The position numbers and the translations under genes are program-made. The notes under the pieces were generated by a model. That model saw only the letters and a program-made list of their open reading frames with translations. It made no database searches and was not told the DNA's origin. A DNA stretch of 64,000 nt from Mauremys mutica (Eukaryota; Chordata; Testudines; Geoemydidae): positions 21,770,840 through 21,834,839 of the forward strand of contig NC_059077.1 of assembly GCF_020497125.1 (NCBI RefSeq), read 5' to 3'. Shown here in pieces: positions 24,202 through 35,830 of this stretch (position 1 is its first letter; each line of letters starts with the position of its first letter).

Positions 24202-27200
24202 GATTCAAAATGTTAATGCAACTACTACACACAGGGTTTTAGTTTTGCCTTGTGCAGATAAATAAATTCCATTCATGATTATAGGATTTAAATTCCCCTG
24301 CCTATATGCTGAAGCAGGAATATACCCAACCAAGCATTAAGGGAAAGCATAAAAAATATTAAGGCTATGTCATACCATTCCAATAATAGAAGTTCTTTGC
24401 ACCATTAGAGAATATCTATGGAGGATCTCAAAACACCTGAAAAACAACCCAGCCTTCCTTTCCTGTGTTAGGTAGAGAAGGATTATCACCTTTTTACAAT
24501 ATACAGGGTTCAATAAGGTCCATAAATAATGAATACAGTATTTCAATACAAGGTTTTCTTCTCTCGCCCTCAAACTTTTCATACGGAGTGTAAGAGAGTC
24601 TACTATGAAAATATTGGAAATAAGGAACAGACACAGAATGTCAGTTCAATGGTGTTTTTATGCAGCTGTTTTCCCTGAACATCAGGTACCACTGCTGAAA
24701 ACTGCATTTTGAATCATAGTTCCAGATGCATCACAGAAACATACAGGAATTATGCATCTTATGAGCAAACCCTGAACTCCAGTTCACTCTGACATGTCAT
24801 CACAATGATTCCCCCCCTCTCCCTTTCGATTAACATGAAATGCTTTGGAGAGTTTCATAAACTGATGAAGCGGTAACTTTGTCCTGTTACAAACTGGAGC
24901 ATTCCATCTGCCTTCATACTGAGCTTGCTAAAATTAGCCTAATTACTCTAAACGTAAATGTTCTTTGCTTTACTTCAGTTATTGCTACAATCAATTATCC
25001 ATTTAAAACAGACTGAGAAGCAAATGGAGGTATAAAATAATGAACAATTTAGCAGTAGGTTCTCTGGATGGATGCACCTAATTCATCAAACAGGAGTCAG
25101 AGTCCCCATTGATGAGAATTTATTCTTTAACAGTGATTGTTCTAGGCATCAAGATGTGCCACTTGTATAACCAGACTTTTACACGTCTTTCTATGATGTT
25201 ATTGACAACAGAACAACTATCTAGAACCATCCGTAGAAATGCTGAAAAGTGGATTAGAGATGTATAGTTTTATTAGAAGAGACCATTTACTAATACAGAG
25301 GGCAGGGGAGATGGACCGCATGACCCAACAGGTCTCTAGGGGGCTAAGGCTAACAGCACTTAAGACGTGGTGGTGTTCAATGCACAGAGTTAAGTCCTCT
25401 GGCTCGCACACTATCACAAAATGAAAGGCAGAGCCATGGACCAAAGAAAGCCCCTCAAAATAAGTCAAATGCAACTGTTTGAACACAGCCCCACACCTGA
25501 CAGCAGCAACAACACATCAGTCAGGGAGGGCTGACCCCTCCAATGTTTTTATGTTTGTTCCAGAAGGGATGTAGGAGGTGAATTAAACGTACAGTGTCTG
25601 TATTTTCTGCTGTGATGTAAGGAGATGGGTAAAGGGAGGGAGGATTAGGTTGCTCTGTGGTCTCAAGGGCACATGGGTTGCTGCTGGATTGGAAAATTAT
25701 CAAAATTCCACACCATGTCCCTTGGACGACTACTTAGAGTGGCCAACAGAGTTGAGCAATGTAAGCGTGAGTTGGGAATACAGAGAAGGGATAGCTGGTG
25801 AAGTTACTTTCAGGGGCCTGGGTCTAGCAAGCCCTAAGATGGTGGGGAAAAAGGAGATAAATTATTAATTCTGTGCTTGCACTAAAGGCAAAGCAAATGG
25901 TTAATGTTTAATACCTGTCCCACTTGTCTGGATTCAACTCTCAGCCTGCATAATGTCAGATGACAGGGACTTGAGTCTTTGACTTGCAGTGTTTAAGTTA
26001 AGTTTGGTGGCCATCAAATTTACTGCCACCCCTGATTAGACCTGACTGGATGACAGTAGTGCTAGGTAACTACAGCAGTGTTCCTATCACCTGACAGGTA
26101 TTCTCAGCATAAACTGGGGGAAAATCAGGGAGGTGGCGTAACTGTGCTGTTTGCACCTCATCTTAAATCTGACCTTCAAAAAACTGATTTGATTAAATGT
26201 GTCCACTTTTCACAAAAGTCCCAGAATGGAGTTAAAATGGAGATTCTCTTAAGATAGAGATTTGTTGTGATAATTGGGCCTACAGATTTACCCTAATTAT
26301 GAGCACAACTCTCAAAAAATAAGTGAAAAGTTCATCAGCTGTCACAATAACCTATAACAACAAATGATAGTGGGAAAAGGTACAAAAGGGAGACAAAAAC
26401 TGAATTAGTCCAAACCAAAAGGCCTCCTGCCTCAAGGACTGTGTTAAAGATCATGCCAGTAAACAATAAAAGTGTGGGACGCAGAACTCACTGAACCAAA
26501 ATTGGTGTGTCGGAAACTAGGCCTAATTGGTGAACAAAATAATGAGGGGATAGGCTAGTCTACCCACCACTCTTTTGTGAGTCCTTAAAGAAAGACTTTG
26601 GGGAGAAATATTGGCCACCCTGTTGCGTCCTGGAATCCATTTTTGATCTCTGAGTTCTTGATTGGTTCAGTGCCGACGGTACAAGGAGGATATAAATGTT
26701 TGTACAGAGAACATATCTAGATTGGCTCAAGACCATCCCAGCCACTATGATTTCTAGCTCAATGTCTAAAGAGGAACCTTTTCAACACACTCTAGACTCA
26801 TTTTGTGGGCTAGGACTGGAGAAATAAGGCTGTATTATATCCTTTTCACTGCCAGATTATGATTACTGGTTTGCATTATGGTGGTATCCAGAAGCCCCAA
26901 TCAGTATCTACACACTGCTGGAATCAAGGTTTCACCCCCACCCCCACAGGGTAGAAGACCCATTTTAATAGTGCACCCTGGGAATGAACAGAAACATCTG
27001 GATCACAAATACGCTGGAAGAAGTCTGTTTCTGTGATGGAACATGTTATGGCTGACCTACAGGGACTTAATAATCTGTTCTCGGTAATCAATATGGTGGC
27101 CCTAGATGCTCTTTTCCGTGTGTCATCATTGCTGGTAAGCAGAGGGATTGCAAGAAATTAATCAGAAGATAATTATACCACCCCTGTTAAGATCAGCTGA

Positions 27201-28500
27201 GTGCTTGAGGTGCTGGTCCCTAAATTGAAACGTCTGGGAGCTAGTGGAACAGGATATTCACTGGAGGCCAGCTGAGCCCTGGAATGCTCACAGTGACTCA
27301 GTTCAACAGAGCCCAGATTTGCTGAACTTCTGAGCACAACGCTAAGTCTAACTATTTAATCAGGATTTTAAGGAGGAGGAAGGTTCAGTGATGATATTCT
27401 CCTTAGTTCTGTAGTTGGCACAGTGTCAGTTCAGATTTATTCTGCAAAATGGATTTAAATTTTTTTATTATAAGTTCACCCAGAGCCTTTGACTGATTCA
27501 TTACTTATTTCAATTTATATCATGATCCTAAGCATCACTGTGTCCATATAATATATATAACGTTCTCCCAGATGACAAGTGTTAGGATACTTATGCTCCA
27601 GTTTCACGTAATACATGGTCACACTGAAACATCAGCAAGATATTCTGGGTTTCTCAAAATGCCATAGCCAATTTCTCAGATTTCAGTTTGGGATGAAAAC
27701 AAAGCAAGAGGAGCAGAATAGAGAGAGTTTAAAGAAGTTTGGATATTAACAGCACAGACAAAGCACATTTTTAAGACTGGTTTAACAAATAACATTCAGT
27801 GCCTGCCACAGGGAAACTGACTGACAACCTCACATTCAGGCCCCAGTGTGGAAAACAGTCACTTTTCACCAAGATGGCAGGAGGCTCAGAGATGTCTAGT
27901 TAGGGAGCTGATTGTCAAACCCATTTCCCAATTTTTAATCCTTCTCAGTCTGTGAGCTCTCACAGCACAATCCAGCAAGGTGCCTCCAACTTCCAAGAAA
28001 TAATTGAGGACACTAAACATTTCACCATAATGAGATTGAAAATTGTGTGCCCATTTATCTTGATTTTTCCTACTTAGCAAAGATGGGCCCAAGTCTAAGA
28101 TCAGACCCAGACTTCCCCAGAGATCAGGGAATTTGGAGTCAGTGTTTCAGTTTGACTCCATCTCCAGTGTTTTGCTTAAGCATAACATTATCTTTTAATA
28201 ATCTAGTTTTAGTAACCACATTTTAGACAGTTGATTTGTTTTTTCAGTGTATAAAGGAATCTTGATGTCATTTCAAAATTTTGTCAATAGTTTAAAAATA
28301 CATTTCTGCCGTAAGTGGGATTTATCCAAAACACACAAAATAAGACTGAAACAAACCCACAATATTAATCCCCTAACAAGTTTTAGAATACAGCACAGAA
28401 TGTTAAAATAAGATGCCATCCGGACTAACAGATAATGAAAATAAATGCTGATGGTGTAGTTTACAGCAGCTCTCAAGCAGCATACCTTTTACAAGGAGCA
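24202..28500. other. long single-copy-looking interval, no recognised feature
   Basis: About 4.3 kb without a recognisable repeat, which is unusual for this window. Candidates I checked and do not support: minus-strand frames at 25217-25486 and 27886-28092, and plus-strand 25650-25868. A CCCCCAC run lies near 26936. Possible lineage-specific or conserved noncoding DNA; I cannot judge conservation. Confidence 0.4.
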
Positions 28501-28657
28501 ATCTCCTAGAACTGGAAGGGACCTTGAAAGGTCATTGAGTCCAGTCCCCTGCCTTCACTAGCAGGACCAAGTACTGATTTTTGCCCCAGATCCCTAGGTG
28601 GCCCCCTCAAGGATTGAACTCACAACCCTGGGTTTAGCAGGCCAATGCTCAAACCAT
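28501..28657 (-). mobile_element. tRNA-derived turtle SINE, 5' truncated
   Basis: Same family as 7929-8098. The CR1-like tail (ATCTCCTAGAACTGGAAGGG on the plus strand) and the B-box complement GGATTGAACTC (28611-28621) are present. The copy stops at AAACCA, so the A box and the 5' end of the tRNA-like head are missing. Confidence 0.85.
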
Positions 28658-28825
28658 TTTATTGGGGATGTTGTGCCAAAGGCAAGTCACTTTAAGATGA
28701 CATTTATAGGTTTAAAAAAAATTAGACAGGGACGTTAAAGCTCTCTTTTCTTCCCTAATTATGCTACTTCAGACTCCCCCGTGAAGCTTTATAACTCAAA
28801 ATAAAAGTTAGTAATAATAGAAATG

Positions 28826-30046
28826 TAGGACTCGGGGGGAGGGGAGGGGGTTGATAGGTCATTTGGACCAGTCCCCTGCACTGGAGGCCAGACTAAGTAT
28901 TATCTAGACCACCCCTGACAGGTGTTTGTCCAGTGACAAACTAGTCCTTAGAAGGTTTTAAGGAGATTCCACAACCTCCCTACATCATTTATTCCAGTGC
29001 TTAACTACCCTTACAGTTAGGAAGTTTTTTTTCCTATTGTCTAACCTAAATTTCCCTTGCTGCAATTTAAGTCTCTTACTTCTTGTCCCGTCCTCGGCGG
29101 ATAAAGAGAAATAATTATCACCCTCCTCTTTGTTACAAGTTTTTACATACTTGAAGATTGATGGGGGACATGAGAACAATCTTCCCTTCCCCAGAAAACA
29201 AACCAATTTTTTTCAGTCTTTCCTTGTAGGTCATGTTTTCTGGGCCTTTACTCATTTTTGGTGCTCTCCTCTAGACTTTCTCCAATTTGTCCAAATTTTT
29301 CCTGAAGTGTGGGGCCCAGAACGGGACAATACTCCAGCTGAGGCCTTATCAGTGCCGATTAGATTGGACGAATTACTTCTCGCGTCTTGCTTATAACACT
29401 CCTGCTGCTTTTTTTTTTTTTTTTTTTTGCAAGAGTATTACATTGTTGACTCATATTTAGTGTGTGATCCACTATAACCCCAGATCCTTTTCTGTAGTAC
29501 TCCTTCCTAGGCAGTCATTTCTCATTTTGTATTTGTGCAATTGATTATTCCTTCTTTCATACAGTACTTTGCATTTGTCTTTATTGAATTTCGTCCAAAT
29601 TTATTTTAGACCATTTCTCCAGTTTGTCAAAATCATTTTGAATTCTAATCCTGTCCTCCAACACACTTACAACCCCTTCCAGCTCGGTATTGTCCATAAA
29701 CTTTATACGTGTACTCTCTACGCCACTGTCTAAATCATTTATGATAATATTGAATAGAATCAGACCCAGGATAGATCCCTGCAGGACCCCACTCAATATG
29801 CTCTTCCAGCTTGACTGTGAACCATTGATAACTAGTCTGAGTAAGTTTTTCCAACTAGTTGTGTACCCACCTTCTAGCAGAATTCATCTAGGCTATATTT
29901 TCCAAGTTTGCTTATGAAAAGTTCACATGAGACCGTATCAAAAGCCTTACTAAAGTTGAGCTATATCACATCTACTGCTTCCCCCTGTCTACAAGGCTCA
30001 TTACTCTGTCAAAGAAAACTATTAGGTTGTTTGATGTGATTTGTCA
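28826..30046 (-). mobile_element. CR1-type LINE, minus strand, about 1.2 kb
   Basis: Read on the minus strand this is the 3' half of a CR1 ORF2, starting near 30046, passing the reverse-transcriptase core at 29581-29796 and ending near 28826. Minus-strand 28985-29206 matches the C-terminal block (QQGKFRLDNRKKNFLTVRVV), similar to the block near 52700. A T-run (29408-29428) lies inside. Stops and frameshifts throughout. It differs from the plus-strand CR1 copies, so it is a separate, older subfamily. Confidence 0.8.
29581..29796 (-). pseudogene. CR1 reverse transcriptase core, broken
   Basis: A 71-codon open stretch with SGVLQGSILG (normally SGVPQGSVLG) at residues 2-11 and FMDNTELE in place of the F-x-DD catalytic block at residues 33-40. 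The second aspartate has become asparagine, so the polymerase site is lost. Part of the element at 28826-30046. Confidence 0.75.
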
Positions 30047-30254
30047 GTTTGTTAGTGCACAAGGTTCTTGTTAAATGAAATGCCACTTTTTGTTAAAAGC
30101 GGCATTCATTTGATTTTGGTATCTTGTTCCAGAGAATGTAATCACAGATGAACATCACGCACACTGGTCAACCTTGTTATGGTCTAGGAGCTACTGCTGA
30201 AAGATTACACATTCCATAACGGGTTATGATAGTCTGTATGCAAACACTGGGCTC

Positions 30255-30360
30255 AGTACAGGGATAACTGGCTGAAATTGAATGGTTGTGACACATAGGA
30301 GGCCAGACAAGATGGTCTAATGTCACTTTCTGGCCTTAAATTCTGTAATTCATAGATTCA
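30255..30360 (+). mobile_element. CR1 3' end fragment, plus strand
   Basis: GGGATAACTGGCTGAAATTG leads to GGAGGCCAGACAAGATGG, then CTAATGTCACTTTCTGGCC and TTAAATTCTGTAATTCATAG, the usual 3' ending of an older CR1 subfamily. It lies just right of the minus-strand CR1 but in the opposite orientation, so it is a separate insertion or an inverted remnant. Confidence 0.6.
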
Positions 30361-33300
30361 ATTAAGTCTGTTAAAGCTCAAACAACATTTTATTTTCTAA
30401 AATTATAAACAGACTATTAATAAGGTTGGTATGGTCTATTTCAGATTATCTAATTATAATACAGCATTCCCATCATCTTTTTTGCATATAATCTATTGAG
30501 AACTGGCCTATGAACTGCTACCTCTGTCAGTGAGTAATATTACTTGGCAGCTGAGAGTAATTGGAGATGAAGTGATAGCACCTTTTGTTAGGATCTTTCT
30601 GGTCTCTTAAACTGAACAGGGTTGGAGACTGGTCAGTTCCAGAATGGCAAATGTATAAGAAACCCCAGTGTGCTCCAGGAACCACTGTCAGCAATCCAGT
30701 AAGTAACACATTCCTCTGAGTCATTACTGAACATATTTTCCAGAATGGTGTTAGGGGGCACTGCGCGGTTGGAAGTCTCATGTTTCAGATTATACATAAA
30801 AATCAACTATCACATGTGGACTCAGCCACACTGCCCATATATACTGTTTTGCTAGTTACATTCAGCTGTCCACCTATTCCTGTTTATATCATTAAAATTT
30901 ATGCTATAAAAACATACCGGATGTGTAGTACAGCCAAGTTAATATTGCTGTTGGAACCTCAGCTTTTTTGCATTTCCTGACTTTTGCCATTTTAACTGTG
31001 CAACATTAATGATGCATTAACAAGTCATTTTTAAATATATAATAGGGTTTGTGAAAGGCTTTGGAAGCCTTAGGGATGAGAATGATATATATTTTCTGTA
31101 GCCAGAAAACGCAACAAAAGAACACTCTTATACTGGACAACAGTAATGCTTTAGAAGTATGTCTGCAGTATGAGACTTTATTCTCTACACTGAATGGTTA
31201 ATATTCACAGCCTTTAATTCATTGCAATTCAACTGACCTTTAAAGAAGTGAAATTCATTTGATATCAGTGATCATTTAAACAGTAACAACAGCCAAATTA
31301 CTCATTCACAGATGTTATTTTACTTTGATGATTTTTGAAGATAAAAGTCAGTTTACTTTTTAAAGCTAAACAAAAAAAAACCCCTAAGATTTCAAAAGCA
31401 TTCTGCAGACCCTGGCAGGGCTGGACTAAGTCATGTCTGAGTTGCTCCATTTCTTTCTTTCTTTCAGAGAGGATCATGGGGTGATACTGGGCAGTTGCTC
31501 ACCTGCCCTGAGGCTTAAGCAGTTCCATTTTGTCACCGTCCTGCTCAACTATGCAAGGCTGGGGGGAGAGAGAATGAGATGCTGGCTGCAGTACCACAAA
31601 CATTCAGATGAAACTGAGCTGTACAGTACCTTTTAACTGGGCCCCAGTGATCACCTTTGCTTTCATGCTGAGTAGCTAAGACAGGAGCTTGGCCTAGCTA
31701 AATAAAGAGCTTTGAAGCAGTTTGGATGATAGATACTGTGGTCTAGTGAGGAGGACACATAGTTCTACCACCTCAGAGAGCAAAACTTTCCAAACGTCCT
31801 TATACCCTTTACAAAGTCACTTGACCTCTGTCCCTCAGTTGCCCTTTTTGGAAAATGGATATGTACACATTCCCTTAGGGGAATGCAGCATCCTGGTGAA
31901 GAATGCAGGACAAGTAATATTCCCAGACCTTGGTAACTTCGGAACGTTTCTGTTGCTGGTTTAACAGGTAGACAGTGAACATTCGTATTCTCCATCAATA
32001 AGTTTTATTTTTTCCTCCATCAGCTTCACAGTCAGAAGATTGTGTCCGTTTCAAGAAATTGCCATTATTTGCAACAATTCATTACTGCTGCTCTCAAAAG
32101 CTTCTTTTTGCATGAGTCAGTGTTTGTCTACTTTATGGTGGACTGCAATTTTGATGGGCAAGTAAAGGGACACAAAAAGTAGACACTTTGCAAAAAATCA
32201 TAAAGGAGCCATTTTGAGTCTTGTAATCTAGAAATACTCACCTTAATCAGCTTTTTCAGAAGATTTTTAAACTGTCAGTGATATTTAGTAAATACCAAAG
32301 AAAACTTGGACCAATAAATATATACATGAAGAGATGTCTTATAAACACACTGTGCATTCTGGTTTTCAGGAGATTATTTCTGTAGTGAAAGTTCAGGAGG
32401 GATTCTCCCATTGGCTATAGGTCTTAACAGGATGGAAGAGAATTCCTCCAGTGCAGGAATGGTGTAGGACAGCCATAAGCTGCCCTACACAGGCCCCTCA
32501 TAAACCCCATCATATGGGGAGTGCCAAGAATAGATTATATGACTGAGAGGAGCATGTGGGAGTGGATATTCTTGCCAATGCCAGGTTCCAGAGCCATCCC
32601 TAGGAGCCAGTCAGTGCTGCTCTAACTTAAAGCATCTTATGACACAGCAACTAAATGATGTCAGGCATCATTTCAGTCCCCAATGAGACCAGAATCGGGA
32701 GGGAACAAAATTGGAGGCAAAGGTGGCTTTTGGCCAATTCTCCATGAGCTATAACCCTCTGTGCTGCACCTCCAAGAATCACTGCACACAATCTCACTCT
32801 GCAAATATGTGGTAATAAAGATGCAATAGATGAAAACTGATGTACTGGAAGGGTTTTACTGTAGGAAGAGATCTTATATTCCATAGAAACAGCACAGATA
32901 GGCAGAATAGGTGAAATTAAGGATGGAGCGAGATCCCACTTTATTCTACAGAGCACTGACCTAAAACTAGGTCACCATAATGTGTAAAGTGTTGTATAGA
33001 AGGCCGGGGTGTGTGTGTGTGTAGGGGGCAGGACCTGGCCCTGAGAAGTGGGGGTGAGAGGCCTCAGGAGGGTGGAGGAGGAAATGGAAAGCTAATCCCA
33101 CACACAGTGGCTCTGGTCCCGAAGGGCTGGCTGGGCTCAGCACCCTGCTCCGGGAGTTGTGACCCAACATGCAGGGTCACAGCACCCCTCAGGTTTGGCC
33201 CAGCTGCCCCTCTGCTGTGATGAAAGGTGGCTGGCCAGGCCACATTTGAGTGAGTGGTGTTGTGATCACACATGCCAGGTCCCAACACCATTAACACAAA

Positions 33301-33479
33301 CAGGGGCCAGGTCAAACCTGAGGTCACAGAGCCTGGAGTGGAGAGCTGAGCACAGCCACTCCTGTAGGACAGGAGCCACCACTGTGATATGCCTGGTGTA
33401 CTTATTTAGTATTTGTTGCATTAATGTGTATATTACATATTGTGGGTAAGAAATATGAACTATATACTGGGTCTATCAA
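30361..33479. other. unassigned DNA with a short GT tract
   Basis: AT-rich to about 32.4 kb. A (GT)n run lies at 33009-33023, followed by GC-richer sequence to 33400 that might belong to the hAT end at 33480-33523. Frames such as 31722-31964 and 32651-32956 show no family motif. Confidence 0.4.
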
Positions 33480-33523
33480 GGTTTACACATGGGTCCAGAG
33501 CCTAAAAAGGTAGAGAACAATTG
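33480..33523. mobile_element. possible hAT right terminus
   Basis: GGGTCCAGAGCC and AAAAAGGTAGAGAACAATTG resemble the inner side and end of hAT elements (AAAGGTTGAGAACCACTG). No partner end was recognised to the left, although the GC-rich block from about 33005 could be its body. Confidence 0.35.
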
Positions 33524-34630
33524 TTCTACTGCATCTTTAAGGGGACACGGGAGCTTTCAACAACAGAATGTACCATCATAAGACAAGCACAGAGTTTTGC
33601 ACCTGAAAGACAGGCAGTGCATTTAACTGAGTGTTTCTGTTTCTCTAGGTTTTAAGGTCAGCCCTTCATGTTTTCCTCCTCCTTCTCTTATGGTTTTTTA
33701 ATTCCTCTTGGGCTGCTTACACCACTGTATATATCAATGCCTGGTTTGTGTAGACAAATGTACTTAATGACACAAACTACTTTCTGGCACTAAAAAATAA
33801 CCTGCCAGATGTTTCATGCAGTCTGATTTTATTAGATTGCTGCATAAAGGGAATTACTTGCTTTAAAAAATATATACAACTGATTTCCTGCTTGCTAATA
33901 TCCCCCAGATTCCCTTTCACTGAAGGACAGCCATGCAGGTAATTTTAAAATGAATTAAAATCCACAATGCTGGAGGAATTAATTCAAATCCTCAAGGCAG
34001 GGGTTGTTGCTTGGTACCATCTGTGAGCGTATCAATGATCGACGCCAACAGCATGTGACTCAGAGTCCAGGCACTTGTAACCAGACAGGAGGGCGAAGGA
34101 CACTGGTCTCTGCATCTCCACTACCCTAAAGGACTCAAGATTTCCAACAAATTAAAGTGCACGTTGTTAAATGCTCCCCTGCTACACATATTGCTTCTGC
34201 CCTATTCAGTTTTGTTCTATTAGATGTGGGAAGGTTTTCCCCGTCTTTCAGTACAGACAGTACTGCCACCAGTGATTTTTCTAGGAGTTATAAAGGGTGA
34301 AATCACACAAAGGTCTGGAAGCTACAGACCACAGTAAACACCCAATATATTTAGCAAGCAGTAATGCAAACTACAGATAGTTACATGAAGGAGAGATTAG
34401 GGGGGAGGAAATGTCCATGGAACCACGAAGTTACTGGATGGATAGAGAAAAGGAACAGAGCTATGGGGAAGGGAGTCACTTAATTTCCTTGATTTCTACC
34501 AGCACTGATCTGAGGACTGTTACATTTCCTGACAAGCCACAATAAAAAAAAATGCATTTGATTTCCCTCCCTGCCTCCTTCCTCTGTTAAACCAGCATCT
34601 GGTGTTATTTCTGCACAGATCCTCTGCTTG
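33524..34630. other. no recognised feature
   Basis: AT-rich DNA leading into the CpG island. If the minus-strand first exon is real, this is the start of its first intron. No acceptor or second exon recognised. Confidence 0.4.
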
Positions 34631-34661
34631 AGGAGAGCAAAGCAACACGGGATCCACTCAC

Positions 34662-35040
34662 CTCCTGCCACTAGGTCCGAGGGCCCCACGGCCAGTCCCA
34701 GGCGATGGCTCTGGGCTCCCCCGGCCCGCCCCAGGGAGCGGGGGATCCGGGACGGCAGCGAGCTGAGCAGAGCACTCCCGGCCCAAAGGCGGGGGGCGGC
34801 TCCTCGCTGGCGGGCGGGCGGACGGGGCTGCGGCCGGAGCTGGCGCTCTCCCCGGAGGGCTGCGGGGTCTCTCCCCACCTGCTCTCCCGGTGGGGCGGGG
34901 TTGCAGGGCCCCTCCCCCGCGCCGGCGAGACGCTCCCGCCGCAGGTCTCCGAGTTGGGGGGCTGGGCTGGGCTAAGAGGCTTCGCTCGCTCCGGCTCTGG
35001 AGACGCCCCGCACCCCAGGCGGCCGCTGTCACACCGGCTC
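34662..35040 (-). other. predicted noncoding first exon (5' UTR)
   Basis: Minus strand. The TATA box at 35078-35071 predicts a start near 35040. The exon would end at 34662 with CAGGAG followed by GTGAGTGG, a strong splice donor. No ATG occurs on the minus strand in 34662-35040, so the exon would be entirely untranslated, with the start codon in a downstream exon at lower coordinates. No acceptor was recognised. Competing possibility: a plus-strand transcript, since CAAG followed by GTGAGG at 35729-35738 also resembles a donor. Confidence 0.5.
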
Positions 35041-35070
35041 CCAGTCCAGCTTCGAGGCGGCGGCGGCGGG

Positions 35071-35078
35071 TATTTATA
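35071..35078 (-). promoter_or_regulatory. TATA box, minus strand
   Basis: TATAAATA on the minus strand, set in GGTATAAATACC, an island of A/T in otherwise CpG-dense sequence directly beside a (GGC)n run. The motif is nearly symmetric, so weak plus-strand use is possible. Distance to the predicted donor at 34662 gives a first exon of about 380 bp. Confidence 0.6.
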
Positions 35079-35671
35079 CCTTGGCTGGGCCCTCCCCGGC
35101 CGGGCTGACAAGTTCCAGCAGCTGAAGTTCGCTCCCGGGCGGCTAGCTGCGAAGCCGGCTGCCCCGCGCGGGGCCAGAGCCGCGGGCCCCCAGGGGAGGG
35201 CTGAGGCGGGCGGAGCTGACCGTGCAGCGGGCGCCCCGGCCGGGGGAGAGGGTCGGGGCCAGGGGATTCCCTGCCCAGCGGCTGGGCGCGGGCAGGGGCT
35301 GCAGAAGCCCCCCCTCCCCCGCCCCGCCGGGCCCGGACGGCACGAACGGGGGACGGGGCAAACCCGGCGTCCCCTTCAGCAGCCGGGGGATCTGTCCCCT
35401 CTCCCCCCAGCACCGGGCTCCCCGCGGGGGCAGGTCACGCAGCCTGCGGCTCCCCACAAGCCCCCAGCCAGCTCCCGTGCAGCGCAAGCAAGGACAGCGC
35501 GGGGGGGGGGAGGCGGCACCGCCGGCGGCTGCTGCTGCTCCCCGCTTAGCCCCGGGCAGCGCTTCAGCCGGGGGGCGGCTCCCTGCAGCCCCCAGTTCCC
35601 CAGCCGCCTGTTGAACCCCGCCTGCCATGCGGGGCGTGGGCGGGGCCGCCGCCCCTCTGAAACGCCGCCGG

Positions 35672-35815
35672 GGGCGGGGAGTCCCCTCCGCGTGAGTGAC
35701 AGGCTAGGCGGGGATTCCCTTCCCTGGAACAAGGTGAGGGGCGGGGATTCCCCTTTTGAGTGACGTGAGTAGGAGGGAATTCTTCCTTCGAATCCAGAGT
35801 GGGCGGGGAGTCCCC
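35672..35815. promoter_or_regulatory. array of kappaB-like palindromes with GC boxes
   Basis: Five related cores: GGGGAGTCCCC (35676-35686), GGGGATTCCC (35710-35719), GGGGATTCCCC (35743-35753), GGGAATTCTTCC (35775-35786) and GGGGAGTCCCC (35805-35815). Starts are 34, 33, 32 and 30 bp apart. Cores 1, 3 and 5 are preceded by a full GGGCGGGG-type GC box and core 2 by a shorter GGCGGGG; TGAGTGACAGG, TGAGTGACGTGAG and TGATTGACAGG follow several. TGACGTGA (35761-35768) resembles a CRE. Cores fit the Rel/NF-kappaB consensus GGGRNNYYCC, with the fourth imperfect. The array is about 630-775 bp upstream of the predicted minus-strand start. Sp1/KLF-like or ZNF binding is an alternative. Confidence 0.65.
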
Positions 35816-35830
35816 TGGCTGATTGACAGG

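Larger units (their letters stand above)
34660..35830. promoter_or_regulatory. CpG island, probable gene promoter
   Basis: Base composition changes sharply near 34660 from AT-rich to very GC-rich with dense CpG, falling off after about 35830. It is not made of a recognised repeat, unlike the smaller GC-rich hAT MITEs. Inside are a minus-strand TATA box (35071-35078), a probable first exon (34662 to about 35040), many GGGCGG boxes and the kappaB-like array. Long open frames here (34705-35763 plus; 34658-35413 and 35376-36044 minus) overlap each other and are low-complexity Pro/Gly/Ala/Arg translations expected of a CpG island. The gene is not identified. Confidence 0.85.

Noticed and set aside
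23786..24232. 148-codon minus-strand frame
   Set aside because: By-product of a palindromic hAT MITE, with a matching frame on the opposite strand.
34705..35763. 352-codon plus-strand open frame in the CpG island (and 251- and 222-codon minus-strand frames)
   Set aside because: Pro/Gly/Ala/Arg-rich translations on both strands at once are expected in CpG-dense DNA poor in stop codons; no domain is visible and the frames contradict each other.
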